From a virus, in IMG/VR virus record IMGVR_UViG_3300037228_000167, positions 1 through 46,199 of that record: a stretch of 46,199 nucleotides of DNA; one strand, 5' to 3'. Each line of letters opens with the position of its first letter. Positions within the stretch are counted from its first letter, which is position 1. A program made the translations under genes and the position numbers. The notes below the pieces were generated by a model. It saw only the letters and a list, made by a program, of their open reading frames with translations. It had not been told where the DNA came from and did not search any database. Below, piece by piece: positions 8,422 to 16,161 of this stretch.

Positions 8422-8895
8422 ATGTCGATGGAGCTTCGCGTTTTCTCTGATAGACAGCTCAACTCTATTGCTGAGTGGCAGTCCGCAATCGACGCTGAAG
8501 CATTTTCCCTTCGGTTGGCGGATGAAACGCCACTGGACGCAGTCACGGGCTTTCTGCCTTCATATCTGCAGGATAGGTTGACGGGATTTGAGTGTAGTCA
8601 TTGGAACTCAACAGAGGTGATGGCTGATTATCCTAACGTCGACTTCGGCCATCGATGGAAATACGTGCTTGCATTCCGGTGGCTTGGAAGCAAACGGGAC
8701 GAAATGCGAGCGGCCTGGATGGCGGCGACTGCATATGCCCGAGCTACAAATGGAGTGCTTTTTGATGAATTGGATGGCAGGGTCCGTACTCCTGAGCAGG
8801 CTTTGGAAGTGGTGCGTGATCTCGAAACTGACGACCAGGCCATTGTTGATGCCGCCGTGAAGGAGGTGCATCGAAGACTAGGATTGCTATCGTAA
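8422..8895 (+). CDS. orphan immunity protein, paralogue of the one at 10644-11135
   Basis: This 157-residue protein begins at ATG 8422, with GAAGGGGG at 8409-8416 as ribosome-binding site. It is clearly homologous, roughly half-identical by eye, to the product of 10644-11135: both share SIAEWQ near the N-terminus, TGFECSHW in the middle, then VDFGH-W, LAFRW, and AYARAT. The second copy directly follows a PD-(D/E)XK-like toxin, whereas this copy has no toxin of its own; it follows another immunity-like gene and is itself followed by a portal fragment. I infer that it protects against a related toxin and was kept after the toxin was lost, or was gained alone. Confidence 0.7.
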   Translation: MSMELRVFSDRQLNSIAEWQSAIDAEAFSLRLADETPLDAVTGFLPSYLQDRLTGFECSHWNSTEVMADYPNVDFGHRWKYVLAFRWLGSKRDEMRAAWMAATAYARATNGVLFDELDGRVRTPEQALEVVRDLETDDQAIVDAAVKEVHRRLGLLS

Positions 8896-8982
8896 GGGCT
8901 TTATCATTTCTTCAAATTCGCGGTCACCCGCGCGGGCCAGCTCTTTGCGCTGCAGCAGCTCGACGGCGCCACCATCAAGCGC

Positions 8983-10641
8983 GTGATCGACGATTGGGGC
9001 CGCACGCCGCAGCCCTATCGCAATGCTAACCCTCTCCCGCTTGCGGGGGAGGGATACGAGGGGGAATGGATTTTTCCACCCGCCTATCAGCAGGTGCTCA
9101 AGGGCCTTCCCGCCGTCAATTATTCGGCGCGCGACATCGTCTATCGGCCGCGCAATGTGCGGGCGCACCGGGTCTACGGCTATTCGCCGGTGCAGCAGGT
9201 GCTGATGACGGTCAACATCGCGATGCGCCGCCAGCTCTGGCAGCTCGATTATTTTTCCGAAGGCTCGATCCCCGACGCGCTGATCGGCGTGCCGCAGGGC
9301 TGGACGCCGGATCAGATCAAGCAGTTCCAGGATTATTGGGACACCGAGTTCTCCGGCGATCTCGCCAAACGGCGCCGGGCGAAGTTCGTGCCCGGCGATA
9401 CTGCCGCCAAAGTGGTGCAGACCAAGGAGCCCGAGCACAAGCAGGACTTTGACGAGTGGCTCGCCCGCATCATCTGCTACGCGTTTTCGGTGCCCCCGCA
9501 ATGGGCCACCAAAGCGATGAACCGCGCCACCGCCGACAATCAATCGGCGCAGGCAGAGGACGAAGGCCTCGAACCTACGAAAGAGTGGGTCAAGGACCTG
9601 ATCGACGAGATCATCGCCGAGGAATTTAACTCGCCGGACTTGGAACTCGTCTGGCTCGACGAGGACACCGATGCCAAGGACGCCGAGGCGCAGCTTGAAA
9701 GCCGCGTAAAGCTCGGCGCGTTGACGCTCAACGAAATGCGCGACGTCCTCGGCCTCGACCCCTACGCCAACCCCGCCGCCGACCGCCCGATGGTGCTGAC
9801 GGCGACCGGCTATGTATCGATCGAGGCGGGTGTGGGAGGTGGCGGCGGAAATGCCAGCGCGAAGGGGCAGAGCGCTAACGCCGGAGCAGAAATTTCGAAG
9901 ACTGCGCTTGTAAAAGCCAGCCCCGATGATCCGGAGCATCCGGGATGGCCTGCCGGGACGCCTGGAGGCATAGGCGGCCAGTTTCGGCCCAAGGATGAGG
10001 ACGGGGGCGAGCCGCCGCACAATGCAGCGAATATCGTCGAGGCAACATCCCATCAGCCCGTTCAATACGCTGCGATCGACGGCGGCACGCGAACTGACGT
10101 GACACCGGGTTCGACAGGTGACGACGCACACGTTTTGCCAGGTAATGAGTATGCCGCTTACAAAAGGTTTGATCTGACACTAAACGATTTTATTGACCTT
10201 ACCAGTCTAAAGCTGTCGATTCTCTTTGAGGTTGTGATTGACGAAAACCCACCGTCGTCGGGCATGACGCCGCAACAATACGGTACATTTGTTCATTTGG
10301 AGTTCGCCGACGCCGTAAGGGCAGCACAACTTCCTAGCATATCATACGTTGATGTTGAAACTACTTTTCCCGAGGGACAGCCGTATGCCTCTCCGGATAG
10401 TATTCGAACAGACGTCGTGTTGCGAAATACCGAGGGCAACATCATTGCGATATATGACATAAAGACTGGCGCCAGCGGCCTGACTGCTGCCAGGGCCTCC
10501 GAACTTCGGGCTAAGACAGGAGCGTCGGCCATTACGCCCGTGGTTGAAATTCGCATGGAAGGCATACTATTAAAAATGCGGACATCTCTCACCAGCCTTC
10601 CCGAGTCGAAGCTCTCACGTGTTGGCATTGGAGGAGTTTGA
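8983..10641 (+). CDS. portal fragment (copy 2) fused to a PD-(D/E)XK-like toxin
   Basis: Portal homology begins abruptly at 8926 (TRAGQLFALQQL), matching the middle of the portal at 6076-7920, so the N-terminal third is missing. The first usable start is GTG 8983. The portal part runs to YVSIEAG (near 9833). Linker PEHPGWPAGTPGGIGGQF follows at about residues 317-334. The C-terminal domain has HLEFADAV, then RTDVVLRN (about 476-483) and YDIKTG (about 491-496), a D-x(n)-D-x-K arrangement like restriction-endonuclease-fold toxins, followed by LTAARASELRAKTGAS. A cognate immunity gene starts two bases after the stop. Without the portal N-terminus, translation and virion incorporation of this copy are uncertain. 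Confidence 0.75.
   Translation: MIDDWGRTPQPYRNANPLPLAGEGYEGEWIFPPAYQQVLKGLPAVNYSARDIVYRPRNVRAHRVYGYSPVQQVLMTVNIAMRRQLWQLDYFSEGSIPDALIGVPQGWTPDQIKQFQDYWDTEFSGDLAKRRRAKFVPGDTAAKVVQTKEPEHKQDFDEWLARIICYAFSVPPQWATKAMNRATADNQSAQAEDEGLEPTKEWVKDLIDEIIAEEFNSPDLELVWLDEDTDAKDAEAQLESRVKLGALTLNEMRDVLGLDPYANPAADRPMVLTATGYVSIEAGVGGGGGNASAKGQSANAGAEISKTALVKASPDDPEHPGWPAGTPGGIGGQFRPKDEDGGEPPHNAANIVEATSHQPVQYAAIDGGTRTDVTPGSTGDDAHVLPGNEYAAYKRFDLTLNDFIDLTSLKLSILFEVVIDENPPSSGMTPQQYGTFVHLEFADAVRAAQLPSISYVDVETTFPEGQPYASPDSIRTDVVLRNTEGNIIAIYDIKTGASGLTAARASELRAKTGASAITPVVEIRMEGILLKMRTSLTSLPESKLSRVGIGGV
9027..9064. repeat. palindromic repeat in portal copy 2
   Basis: This is the same in-frame palindrome as at 6694-6731 (CCCTCTCCCGC-TT-GCGGGGGAGGG), here encoding NPLPLAGEGYEG at the equivalent portal position. 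Its presence in all three long portal copies shows that insertion came before duplication or that recombination spread it. Confidence 0.7.
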
Positions 10642-10643
10642 TT

Positions 10644-11135
10644 ATGGCGATGGAGCTCTGGGTCCTCTCCGACAAGCATTTAGGCTCCATCGCAGAGTGG
10701 CAGACGGCGATCAATGCTGAAGGATTTCCTTTGGCGCTTTCTGATGAAAGGCCGCTCGACAAGATCAATGGCTTCGTGCCGGCGCGCCTTCGCGGACAGT
10801 CAACTGGATTCGAGTGCAGTCATTGGTCTGCGGCGGAGTTTATGCACGACATGTCAAAGGTGGACTTTGGCCACGTGTGGAAGCATATCCTTGCATTTCG
10901 TTGGCGCGCTGATTTCAACGAACTGAGAGCCGCCTGGATTGCAGGTTCTGCATATGCACGTGCGACCGACGGCATTGTTTTTGATGACCAAGAGACCAAA
11001 ATTCGTAACGCGGCCGAAGCTGTGGACACAGCGCGTCGCGAATACGAAGCGCCCGATCCAGACATCGGCTCTTCAGTTGATCGGGTCTTACGAAGAGTTA
11101 AACTAAGGCCCGATTGGTCCCAGAATGGTACTTGA
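10644..11135 (+). CDS. putative immunity protein for the PD-(D/E)XK-like toxin
   Basis: The 163-residue protein starts at ATG 10644, seven bases after GGAGGAG (10630-10636), which lies inside the end of the toxin gene; only two bases separate the toxin stop from this start. It is a paralogue of the product at 8422-8895, sharing SIAEWQTAI, TGFECSHW, VDFGHVW and SAYARAT. No named family is recognised. The role as inhibitor of the upstream toxin is inferred from coupling and from the recurrence of toxin-immunity pairs here. It is followed directly by another portal fragment. Confidence 0.7.
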   Translation: MAMELWVLSDKHLGSIAEWQTAINAEGFPLALSDERPLDKINGFVPARLRGQSTGFECSHWSAAEFMHDMSKVDFGHVWKHILAFRWRADFNELRAAWIAGSAYARATDGIVFDDQETKIRNAAEAVDTARREYEAPDPDIGSSVDRVLRRVKLRPDWSQNGT

Positions 11136-11270
11136 TTAGGTTTCAACACGGCGACGCTGTATTGCCAGCGCACGCGCGCCGGCCAGCTGTTCGCGCTGCA
11201 GCAGCTTGATGGCGCCACCATCAAGCGAGTGATCGACGGTTGGGGCCGCACGCCGCAACCGTATCGCAAT

Positions 11271-11307
11271 CCTAACCCTCTCCCGCTTGCGGGGGAGGGC
11301 GAGGGGG
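11271..11307. repeat. palindromic repeat in portal copy 3
   Basis: This is the third instance of the CCCTCTCCCGC-TT-GCGGGGGAGGG palindrome, at the same portal position as in copies 1 and 2, encoding NPLPLAGEGEG. Confidence 0.7.
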
Positions 11308-11580
11308 AATGGATTTTTCCACCCGCCTATCAGCAGGTGCTCAAGGGCCTTCCCGCCGTCAATTATTCGGCGCGCGACATCGTCTATCGGCCGCGCAATG
11401 TGCGGGCTCACCGGGTCTACGGCTATTCGCCGGTGCAGCAGGTGCTGATGACGGTCAACATCGCGTTGCGCCGCCAGCTCTGGCAGCTCGACTATTTTTC
11501 CGAAGGCTCGATCCCCGATGCGCTGATCGGCGTGCCGCAGGGCTGGACGCCGGACCAGATCAAGCAGTTCCAGGATTACC

Positions 11581-11622
11581 CCCTCCCTTCCCTCCCCCGC
11601 GAGCGGGGGAGGGAAGGGAGGG
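11581..11622. repeat. 20-bp perfect inverted repeat interrupting portal copy 3
   Basis: Arms at 11581-11600 and 11603-11622 are exact reverse complements with a two-base loop. Portal sequence flanks both sides (CAGGATTA before, GTTCTCCGGCGAT after), so the element replaced portal codons cleanly. It is another member of the C/G-rich palindrome group inside the portal copies. Confidence 0.85.
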
Positions 11623-11713
11623 GGGTTCTCCGGCGATCTCGCCAAGCCGCCGCCGCGCCGAACTCGTGCCGGGCGACGCCGTAAACGGCGTGCATCCAAA
11701 CGGGTTGAGATAA

Positions 11714-12496
11714 ATGATCCCTCACAGGTCACATCACGAATTTGCCATCCCCAAAACCTTGGAGGCGCGACTCGAAATCGCGAAGGCAATCCGCACGCTC
11801 GCGGCCCAGGACGAAGACGACCGGCTTCGGCGGCGGCGCGCCGAAATAATCGCTCTTCGCCGCGATCTGCAACACCTTGCGCAATCGCTTCGCGAAGTGT
11901 CTCGCGAATGTGACCCGCGGGCGCGGTCCTATGTCCTGAAATACAGTCCCGACCGGCCGCCTATGTGGGCCGGCAATCGCGACGGCGTACAATGGACGCC
12001 GCGTATGCGAGCGTCGCTTCTGAAGGCGAGTCCCGATGATCCGGAGCATCCGGGCTGGCCCGCTGGGGCGCCAGGAGGCATCGGCGGCCAGTTTCGACCG
12101 AAGGACGGTGAGAGCGGCGACACGTCGATTGGCTCAGCGGAGGGAGCCGAGACCCTTCCGGTGATCAAACCATCGTTGCCAGCTAGTGATTTCCAAGTCG
12201 CGCAGTCATTGCCCCCCGCGCTTCTATTTGAAGAACCTCCGCTAGTAGTTCGCCCTCCTTTCCCGGCGTTTCCGAGGGATCCCACTGTTCCTCCCGGTCC
12301 GGGTTTCGAATGGTATGGGCGTCCCGGGAGCCAGCCTGGGGACCCTTCTGGAAACTGGTATAATCCACAGACCAACGAAAGCTTGCGCCCGGACATGAAT
12401 CATCCCTCGCCACTTGGACCGCACTGGGATTACAAAGCGCCCAACGGAGAGTGGTACCGCTGGCTTCCGGATGGCACTCTGGAACTAAAATCATAA
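11714..12496 (+). CDS. polymorphic toxin with Ntox37-like C-terminal domain
   Basis: The 260-residue protein has the helical helper domain at residues about 12-80 (EARLEIAKAIRTLAAQ, then LRRRRAEIIALRRDL), a degenerate first linker (MWAGNRDGVQWT) and the second linker PEHPGWPAGAPGGIGGQF at about 112-129. A Pro-rich stretch leads to a C-terminal module, GFEWYGRPGSQPGD, GNWYNPQTNESL, then HPSPLGPHWDYK and EWYRWLPDGT, the pattern of the bacterial polymorphic toxin type 37 family, predicted to be a nuclease. Unlike portal copies 1 and 2 it has its own ATG and is not fused to portal sequence. The next gene, 22 bases downstream, is the probable immunity gene. Confidence 0.8.
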   Translation: MIPHRSHHEFAIPKTLEARLEIAKAIRTLAAQDEDDRLRRRRAEIIALRRDLQHLAQSLREVSRECDPRARSYVLKYSPDRPPMWAGNRDGVQWTPRMRASLLKASPDDPEHPGWPAGAPGGIGGQFRPKDGESGDTSIGSAEGAETLPVIKPSLPASDFQVAQSLPPALLFEEPPLVVRPPFPAFPRDPTVPPGPGFEWYGRPGSQPGDPSGNWYNPQTNESLRPDMNHPSPLGPHWDYKAPNGEWYRWLPDGTLELKS

Positions 12497-12518
12497 ATCA
12501 AGCACTTCCGAGGTTTCC

Positions 12519-13094
12519 ATGAATCTGACGGAAATCGACTTGGGCGAGGAAGGCAAAGAGTACGTCTCTTCCTGCTTAAGACAAGGAACGGGACTATGCT
12601 TGAAGATTCTCAGAGGACTGGATCGAGGCGGAGATGTGTTTGCGCCATTGCCTGCGGCTACACCTCTGAAGCGCGCCCGGCAGTTCGAGGTAGGCGGACT
12701 AATGTCGCGGAGCGAGACCGGCGCGTGGTTTGAGCGTCACGTCGAACAATTGAGTGGCCGTACTGGCAACGGCACTCTCGTGTTTCAGGATGTATGGGCA
12801 ACACCGCGTGATTTCCCGGCACCATGTGACGGCATGTTCGTCGACTCGTCCAACGTTTACTACGCGCTCGGTCCTCATGAGATCACTGCAGCGACAATCT
12901 CGTCAACAATGCGCCGAATAACGAGCTTTTTGTTCGTTTCTGTCTTTTGCGATTTTAGCTTTCGTACGGAAGACATGCCTCCGAGGCCCATCGTGGGGGA
13001 GACTATAACCGACGAAATAGCGAATAACGCACTGGAAGTGTTCATAAGTGCGTATGACCAAGAAGGACTGGTTGTCTGGGTTAGAAAAGATTAG
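12519..13094 (+). CDS. putative immunity protein for the Ntox37-like toxin
   Basis: This 191-residue soluble protein is placed as an immunity protein by position directly after the Ntox37-like toxin and before another portal remnant. No family name can be given with confidence. Visible features are an acidic N-terminus (LTEIDLGEEGKEYVSSCL), a central GLMSRSETGAWFERHVEQL segment, and a C-terminal acidic helix (ETITDEIANNALEVFI). The stop TAG at 13092-13094 abuts the 49-base portal remnant, so the gene end marks a recombination junction. Confidence 0.6.
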   Translation: MNLTEIDLGEEGKEYVSSCLRQGTGLCLKILRGLDRGGDVFAPLPAATPLKRARQFEVGGLMSRSETGAWFERHVEQLSGRTGNGTLVFQDVWATPRDFPAPCDGMFVDSSNVYYALGPHEITAATISSTMRRITSFLFVSVFCDFSFRTEDMPPRPIVGETITDEIANNALEVFISAYDQEGLVVWVRKD

Positions 13095-13143
13095 CCGTCA
13101 ATTATTCGGCGCGCGACATCATCTATCGGCCGCGCAATGTGCG
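13095..13143 (+). pseudogene. 49-bp portal remnant (copy 4)
   Basis: These bases match the portal segment coding VNYSARDI-YRPRNVR (compare 11358-11402) with a single visible substitution (ATC for GTC). Both ends are abrupt: immunity gene on the left, an unrelated minus-strand gene remnant on the right. It shows that the third cassette was also followed by portal sequence. Confidence 0.85.
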
Positions 13144-13416
13144 CCACCATGGAATCCAGATCCCTTCGTTCCAGTCATGCCGATCGACCCGAATGCTTAA
13201 AGCCACGACAGGCGTTTCGCTCAGCGGCGGAAACGCCGCCTGAACCAGAAAAGTCTGCACCAGCTGATCTTCACCGGCGCGCAGCGGGTAAACGTAGGTG
13301 CCGCTACCGACCACGGAGTGAGAGACGACGACGGTTGCGACCGGAGCCTGGCCGGCATTACCTCTTTGAACCGACAGATCGATGTCCGCGGACGAGCACG
13401 TCTCGACCTGGCGATG
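13123..13416 (-). pseudogene. truncated minus-strand gene remnant
   Basis: An open frame on the minus strand, without a clear start after an upstream stop at 13417-13419, encodes a natural-looking beta-rich sequence containing ADIDLSVQRGNAGQ, TYVYPLRAGEDQLVQTF and ALSIRVDRHDWNEGIW. Its 3' end runs into the portal remnant at 13143, so it was probably cut by that recombination. It may be the end of a gene related to its upstream neighbour at 13473-14588. The family is not recognised. Confidence 0.45.
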
Positions 13417-13472
13417 TTATCGTGCCGCTATTTTCGTCCAGCCGTCGCCGGAGCCAAATCGCCACGACTTCA

Positions 13473-14588
13473 TCACCCGTTCGGCGGATCTGTTTGCCAC
13501 GGCCACGGGAACGGATCGACTTGTGCCGCGCGGCGTGGATCGGTGTGGTACGGAGTCGGGAACGGACCGACCTGATATCCATGGCGCGGATCGGTTTGCC
13601 AGGGAGTTCCGAACGGATCGACCTGATATCCACGGCGCGGATCGGTTTGCCAGGGAGTTCCGAAGGGATCGACCTGATATCCACGGCGCGGATCGGTTTG
13701 CCAGGGAGTTCCGAACGGACCGACCTGATATCCACGGGGCGGATCGGCTGAATCAGACACGGCAGCAAGCGCCGTGAGAAATTGCCCGGCGTGATAGAGC
13801 ATCGCGGTGTGGGGTGACTTGAACGACAAATCCGCCGGCCCAGGAGATGAAGGTCCGGAGGGCCCGCCTTGCATCAGCATTTTGCGGTATTCGCTGCGAT
13901 GTTGCGTGCGGACTTCGAGGGTGAAGAAATTCCGCGCTTTGACCATTGAACCAAATATTTCCTTCACCGAGTTTCCGTTGCTGACGATCTGATAGCCGTT
14001 CTGCAGCGTCTGAAATGGCCGAGAAACCTTCTTCAGGTAATCGAACTGGACCGATCCCGGCTTGTGCCAGGATTCAAAGAACGACGGGTACACGAAGTCG
14101 CTTACCGAAATGCCGTCAATCTCATATTCTTCGTCTTCGACGGCATCGCACATCTCGTAAGCGTAGAATCGGCCATCCGTACTCTGCGCCCACAGCTGTG
14201 CGCCGGGATCGATCATCATTTCCAGGAATTCATGTGAGGCGGTGACGCTCACTTTTTGGCCGGCGGCAATTGTCGTCTTGACGAATACCTTCGATATCGG
14301 CTGTCCATTCTTGGTGAGGTCATGATACCCCAGGGCATTTGCAGCATCGGCGTCATCAAGAAAAACAACCTGCCATTCCTCGGGCTTCGGTTTATCTGTG
14401 ACGTATAGTTTGGCCGGGTATCCCCACACCGGCACGAAGTCCCGCTCCATCTGCTTTTGCAGCGCTGCAACCAGCTTGCCAAGATCCACGCCGAGCGGTG
14501 TTTTCGCCAGATTTACGAAAGCTACGGTCGGAAATCGTCCTTGATTGAAAGCAACCCCTCTGGTGGATGCGCTTGGATTTCTAGCCAC
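13473..14588 (-). CDS. HEFLE-motif protein with five C-terminal 17-residue repeats
   Basis: The 371-residue protein has an N-terminal globular part of about 240 residues and a repeat tail. Around residues 120-127 it shows SHEFLEMM, a His-Glu pair followed by IDPGAQLWA and, later, YEMCDAVEDEEYEIDGISVSDFV. This recalls zinc-peptidase-like folds, but the usual HExxH second histidine is absent, so catalysis is doubtful. The C-terminus is five tandem copies of a GYQVDPFGTPWQTDPRR-type unit ending at the stop. There is no signal peptide (it starts MARNPSASTRGVAFNQG). It is on the opposite strand to the phage genes and 15 bases downstream of the end of the lipoprotein gene, forming a two-gene accessory unit. 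Function is unknown. Confidence 0.75.
   Translation of the reverse strand: MARNPSASTRGVAFNQGRFPTVAFVNLAKTPLGVDLGKLVAALQKQMERDFVPVWGYPAKLYVTDKPKPEEWQVVFLDDADAANALGYHDLTKNGQPISKVFVKTTIAAGQKVSVTASHEFLEMMIDPGAQLWAQSTDGRFYAYEMCDAVEDEEYEIDGISVSDFVYPSFFESWHKPGSVQFDYLKKVSRPFQTLQNGYQIVSNGNSVKEIFGSMVKARNFFTLEVRTQHRSEYRKMLMQGGPSGPSSPGPADLSFKSPHTAMLYHAGQFLTALAAVSDSADPPRGYQVGPFGTPWQTDPRRGYQVDPFGTPWQTDPRRGYQVDPFGTPWQTDPRHGYQVGPFPTPYHTDPRRAAQVDPFPWPWQTDPPNG
13479..13740 (-). repeat. 51-bp tandem repeats coding a Pro/Trp-rich tail
   Basis: About five 51-bp units encode G-Y-Q-V-(D/G)-P-F-G-T-P-W-Q-T-D-P-R-R; the central units are nearly identical and the units nearest the stop are diverged (PFPTPYHTDP, PFPWPWQTDP). 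The near-identity suggests recent slippage or unequal crossing-over. There are no spacers, so this is not a CRISPR array. Confidence 0.9.
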
Positions 14589-14603
14589 GGGAGACCTCCT
14601 CGG

Positions 14604-15785
14604 TCATGGAATCGTTGTAATTTGAATCTCGCGGCTCCTCATTTGATCGACGGCCGTGAGGGCGAGAGCTTCGCCGCTGGTGCGCGGCCGTGCGATTACG
14701 CTGTTCCCAATTGCAACTCCGGGTCCAAAAAGGGCCGCGTTTCCTGTTAGCCCCGGTGTTTTAGAGGATGTCGAGATTGCCGGCCCCTGGAACAGATAGC
14801 CTTGGAGTAAAGCGAGGCTTGCGGCCCCGGAAGGCTGTAAGGCGAGTGCGACGTATACTTTGTGTGTGTCCACCCGCTTTGCCAAGCCCGTTACCGCCGC
14901 ATCCGCGAATTGGAAGCTCTTTTTGATAGGGCTAAATGTGAGTTTCGGGTTTGCCGAAGCATCTATGGTCGTCGTAAATATCAGTTTCTCGGTATAAGTC
15001 GCAGCGTTCTGCGCGGCGTTCTGCGAAGCGTTCTTTGCACCATTCTGCGCGCCGTTCTGTGCACCGTTCTGTGCACCGTTCTGTGCACCATTGCCCTGAT
15101 TCGCGCCTCCGGCCGCTGAACCGAGGCTTGTGAAAGTGTTTAAGTTAAAGAACGTCTGTACCGTTTTGACGACGCCAATTTGGCCTGCAATCGGATAGAT
15201 GTAGTTCGCACGAGGAAGCTGTGCTTCGCCGCAATAGGGCACGCCGTGCTGAGTCACGCTTAAGTTCGTGAGCAGGCTGCCTAGCGTATCGGTCATGGTG
15301 AATACTTGTTCGTTCGATCGCTCCCGATTAGCGTCAGCGGTAGCGTTGAGCGTGAATTTCGCAAACCATGGTCCAAGCCAGTCCAAGACCGTACCGAGAT
15401 TATTTGTCTCGTCCATTGTCAGGTCGAAGCTGTAAGCAACAGCGGTGGCATAGATCGTATTCAAATAGGCGCGCACATAAGCATACTGTCTGATCTTGGT
15501 GTCGTAAAACAAGTTAGGCGTGAAATAGCTGATATCCTCCCGACCGTCACCAAATCGGGCCCACAGCTGCTGGGCCTCCGGGTCTGGCGCTTCGTACTGG
15601 GTGCCCTCCGCAAGAGATTGAATGTATGCGAGCACCTGCTCTTTCGCTGCTTCGCGCGTTTCACAGCGGACCTGCCTTGCGATGTCATAGGTTGTGACCC
15701 CGGTGACGTCCTCGGGCTCCGGATGGAGTGCGCATCCCGCCATCAATAACGCCGCCGCGATCGCCGCAATTGATCTCTTACCCAT
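14604..15785 (-). CDS. secreted lipoprotein with NGAQ repeats
   Basis: The start is placed at ATG 15785, not at the longer frame from 15902, because it yields a lipoprotein signal peptide (MGKRSIAAIAAALLMAGC) with lipobox LMAG-C at residues 15-18 and has CAAGGAC just upstream. The mature protein is about 375 residues. A central stretch of four-residue NGAQ repeats (about residues 235-270) separates a helical N-terminal domain (YDIARQVRCETREAAKEQ, AYIQSLAEG) from a beta-rich C-terminal domain. It is probably anchored to the outer membrane facing the periplasm. The family is not recognised. It is the upstream gene of the two-gene minus-strand island. Confidence 0.75.
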   Translation of the reverse strand: MGKRSIAAIAAALLMAGCALHPEPEDVTGVTTYDIARQVRCETREAAKEQVLAYIQSLAEGTQYEAPDPEAQQLWARFGDGREDISYFTPNLFYDTKIRQYAYVRAYLNTIYATAVAYSFDLTMDETNNLGTVLDWLGPWFAKFTLNATADANRERSNEQVFTMTDTLGSLLTNLSVTQHGVPYCGEAQLPRANYIYPIAGQIGVVKTVQTFFNLNTFTSLGSAAGGANQGNGAQNGAQNGAQNGAQNGAKNASQNAAQNAATYTEKLIFTTTIDASANPKLTFSPIKKSFQFADAAVTGLAKRVDTHKVYVALALQPSGAASLALLQGYLFQGPAISTSSKTPGLTGNAALFGPGVAIGNSVIARPRTSGEALALTAVDQMRSREIQITTIP

Positions 15786-16161
15786 GTCCTTGCCCCCATG
15801 CGAAGCACGGCTTCGTGTTGTTCGTAACGTCAAAGTCTGATGAGCTTTGGACGGCGGCAGACGGCGCGGGAGATTTGTACGCAAGCGCTGCGAGACCCGC
15901 ATCCGTCAGACGCGAATGGTCTGCGAGCAACGCGCACAGCAATACGAATACGGACGCTAACGCCCGACCGCCCCACACAGTAGCCCCCACCAATCGCCAC
16001 GCCCCATTCCCGGCGACCAGAGAAGCCGACTTTGAGTTGAACAATCGGGCGTGTCAATAGCGAGACGCGCAACTGACGACTTTCGTCGAGCGGCGGCCAA
16101 GTCGCATTCAGCGCTCCCTTCTCCAACTACGCTGCAGGAATAACGCAACAAGGAGTGCCCC
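15786..16161. other. gap between divergent lipoprotein and protease genes
   Basis: The 376 bases hold the 5' side of both the minus-strand lipoprotein and the plus-strand prohead protease. AAGGAG near 16150 is the protease ribosome-binding site. No confident promoter or gene is visible. Open frames here overlap each other and look non-coding. Confidence 0.4.

Larger units (their letters stand above)
11148..11683 (+). pseudogene. portal fragment (copy 3), interrupted by a second palindrome
   Basis: Homology to the portal starts at 11148 (ATLYCQRTRAGQLF) and runs through DQIKQFQDY. At 11579 a 20-bp perfect inverted repeat replaces about a dozen bases coding WDTE, after which portal sequence resumes briefly (TTCTCCGGCGATCTCGCCAAG) and then decays. 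There is no N-terminus, and the frame ends in translated repeat sequence, so this copy cannot make a portal. At the nucleotide level it is visibly closer to copy 2 than to copy 1. It separates the preceding immunity gene from the Ntox37-like toxin at 11714. Confidence 0.85.

Noticed and set aside
8887-10131. 414-residue open frame on the minus strand
   Set aside because: It is antisense to portal copy 2, with the same shadow sequence antisense to copies 1 and 3.
13473-13768. Regular 51-bp repeats resembling a CRISPR array
   Set aside because: There are no spacers; the units are tandem, in frame and encode a repeated peptide of the minus-strand gene.
13137-13777. Repetitive plus-strand open frames
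   Set aside because: They are shadows of the minus-strand repeats; the minus-strand frame has a full gene with non-repetitive domains.
15000-15100. 12-bp tandem repeats as a possible iteron or origin
   Set aside because: They encode the NGAQ repeats of the lipoprotein in frame; no replication gene or DnaA box cluster is nearby.
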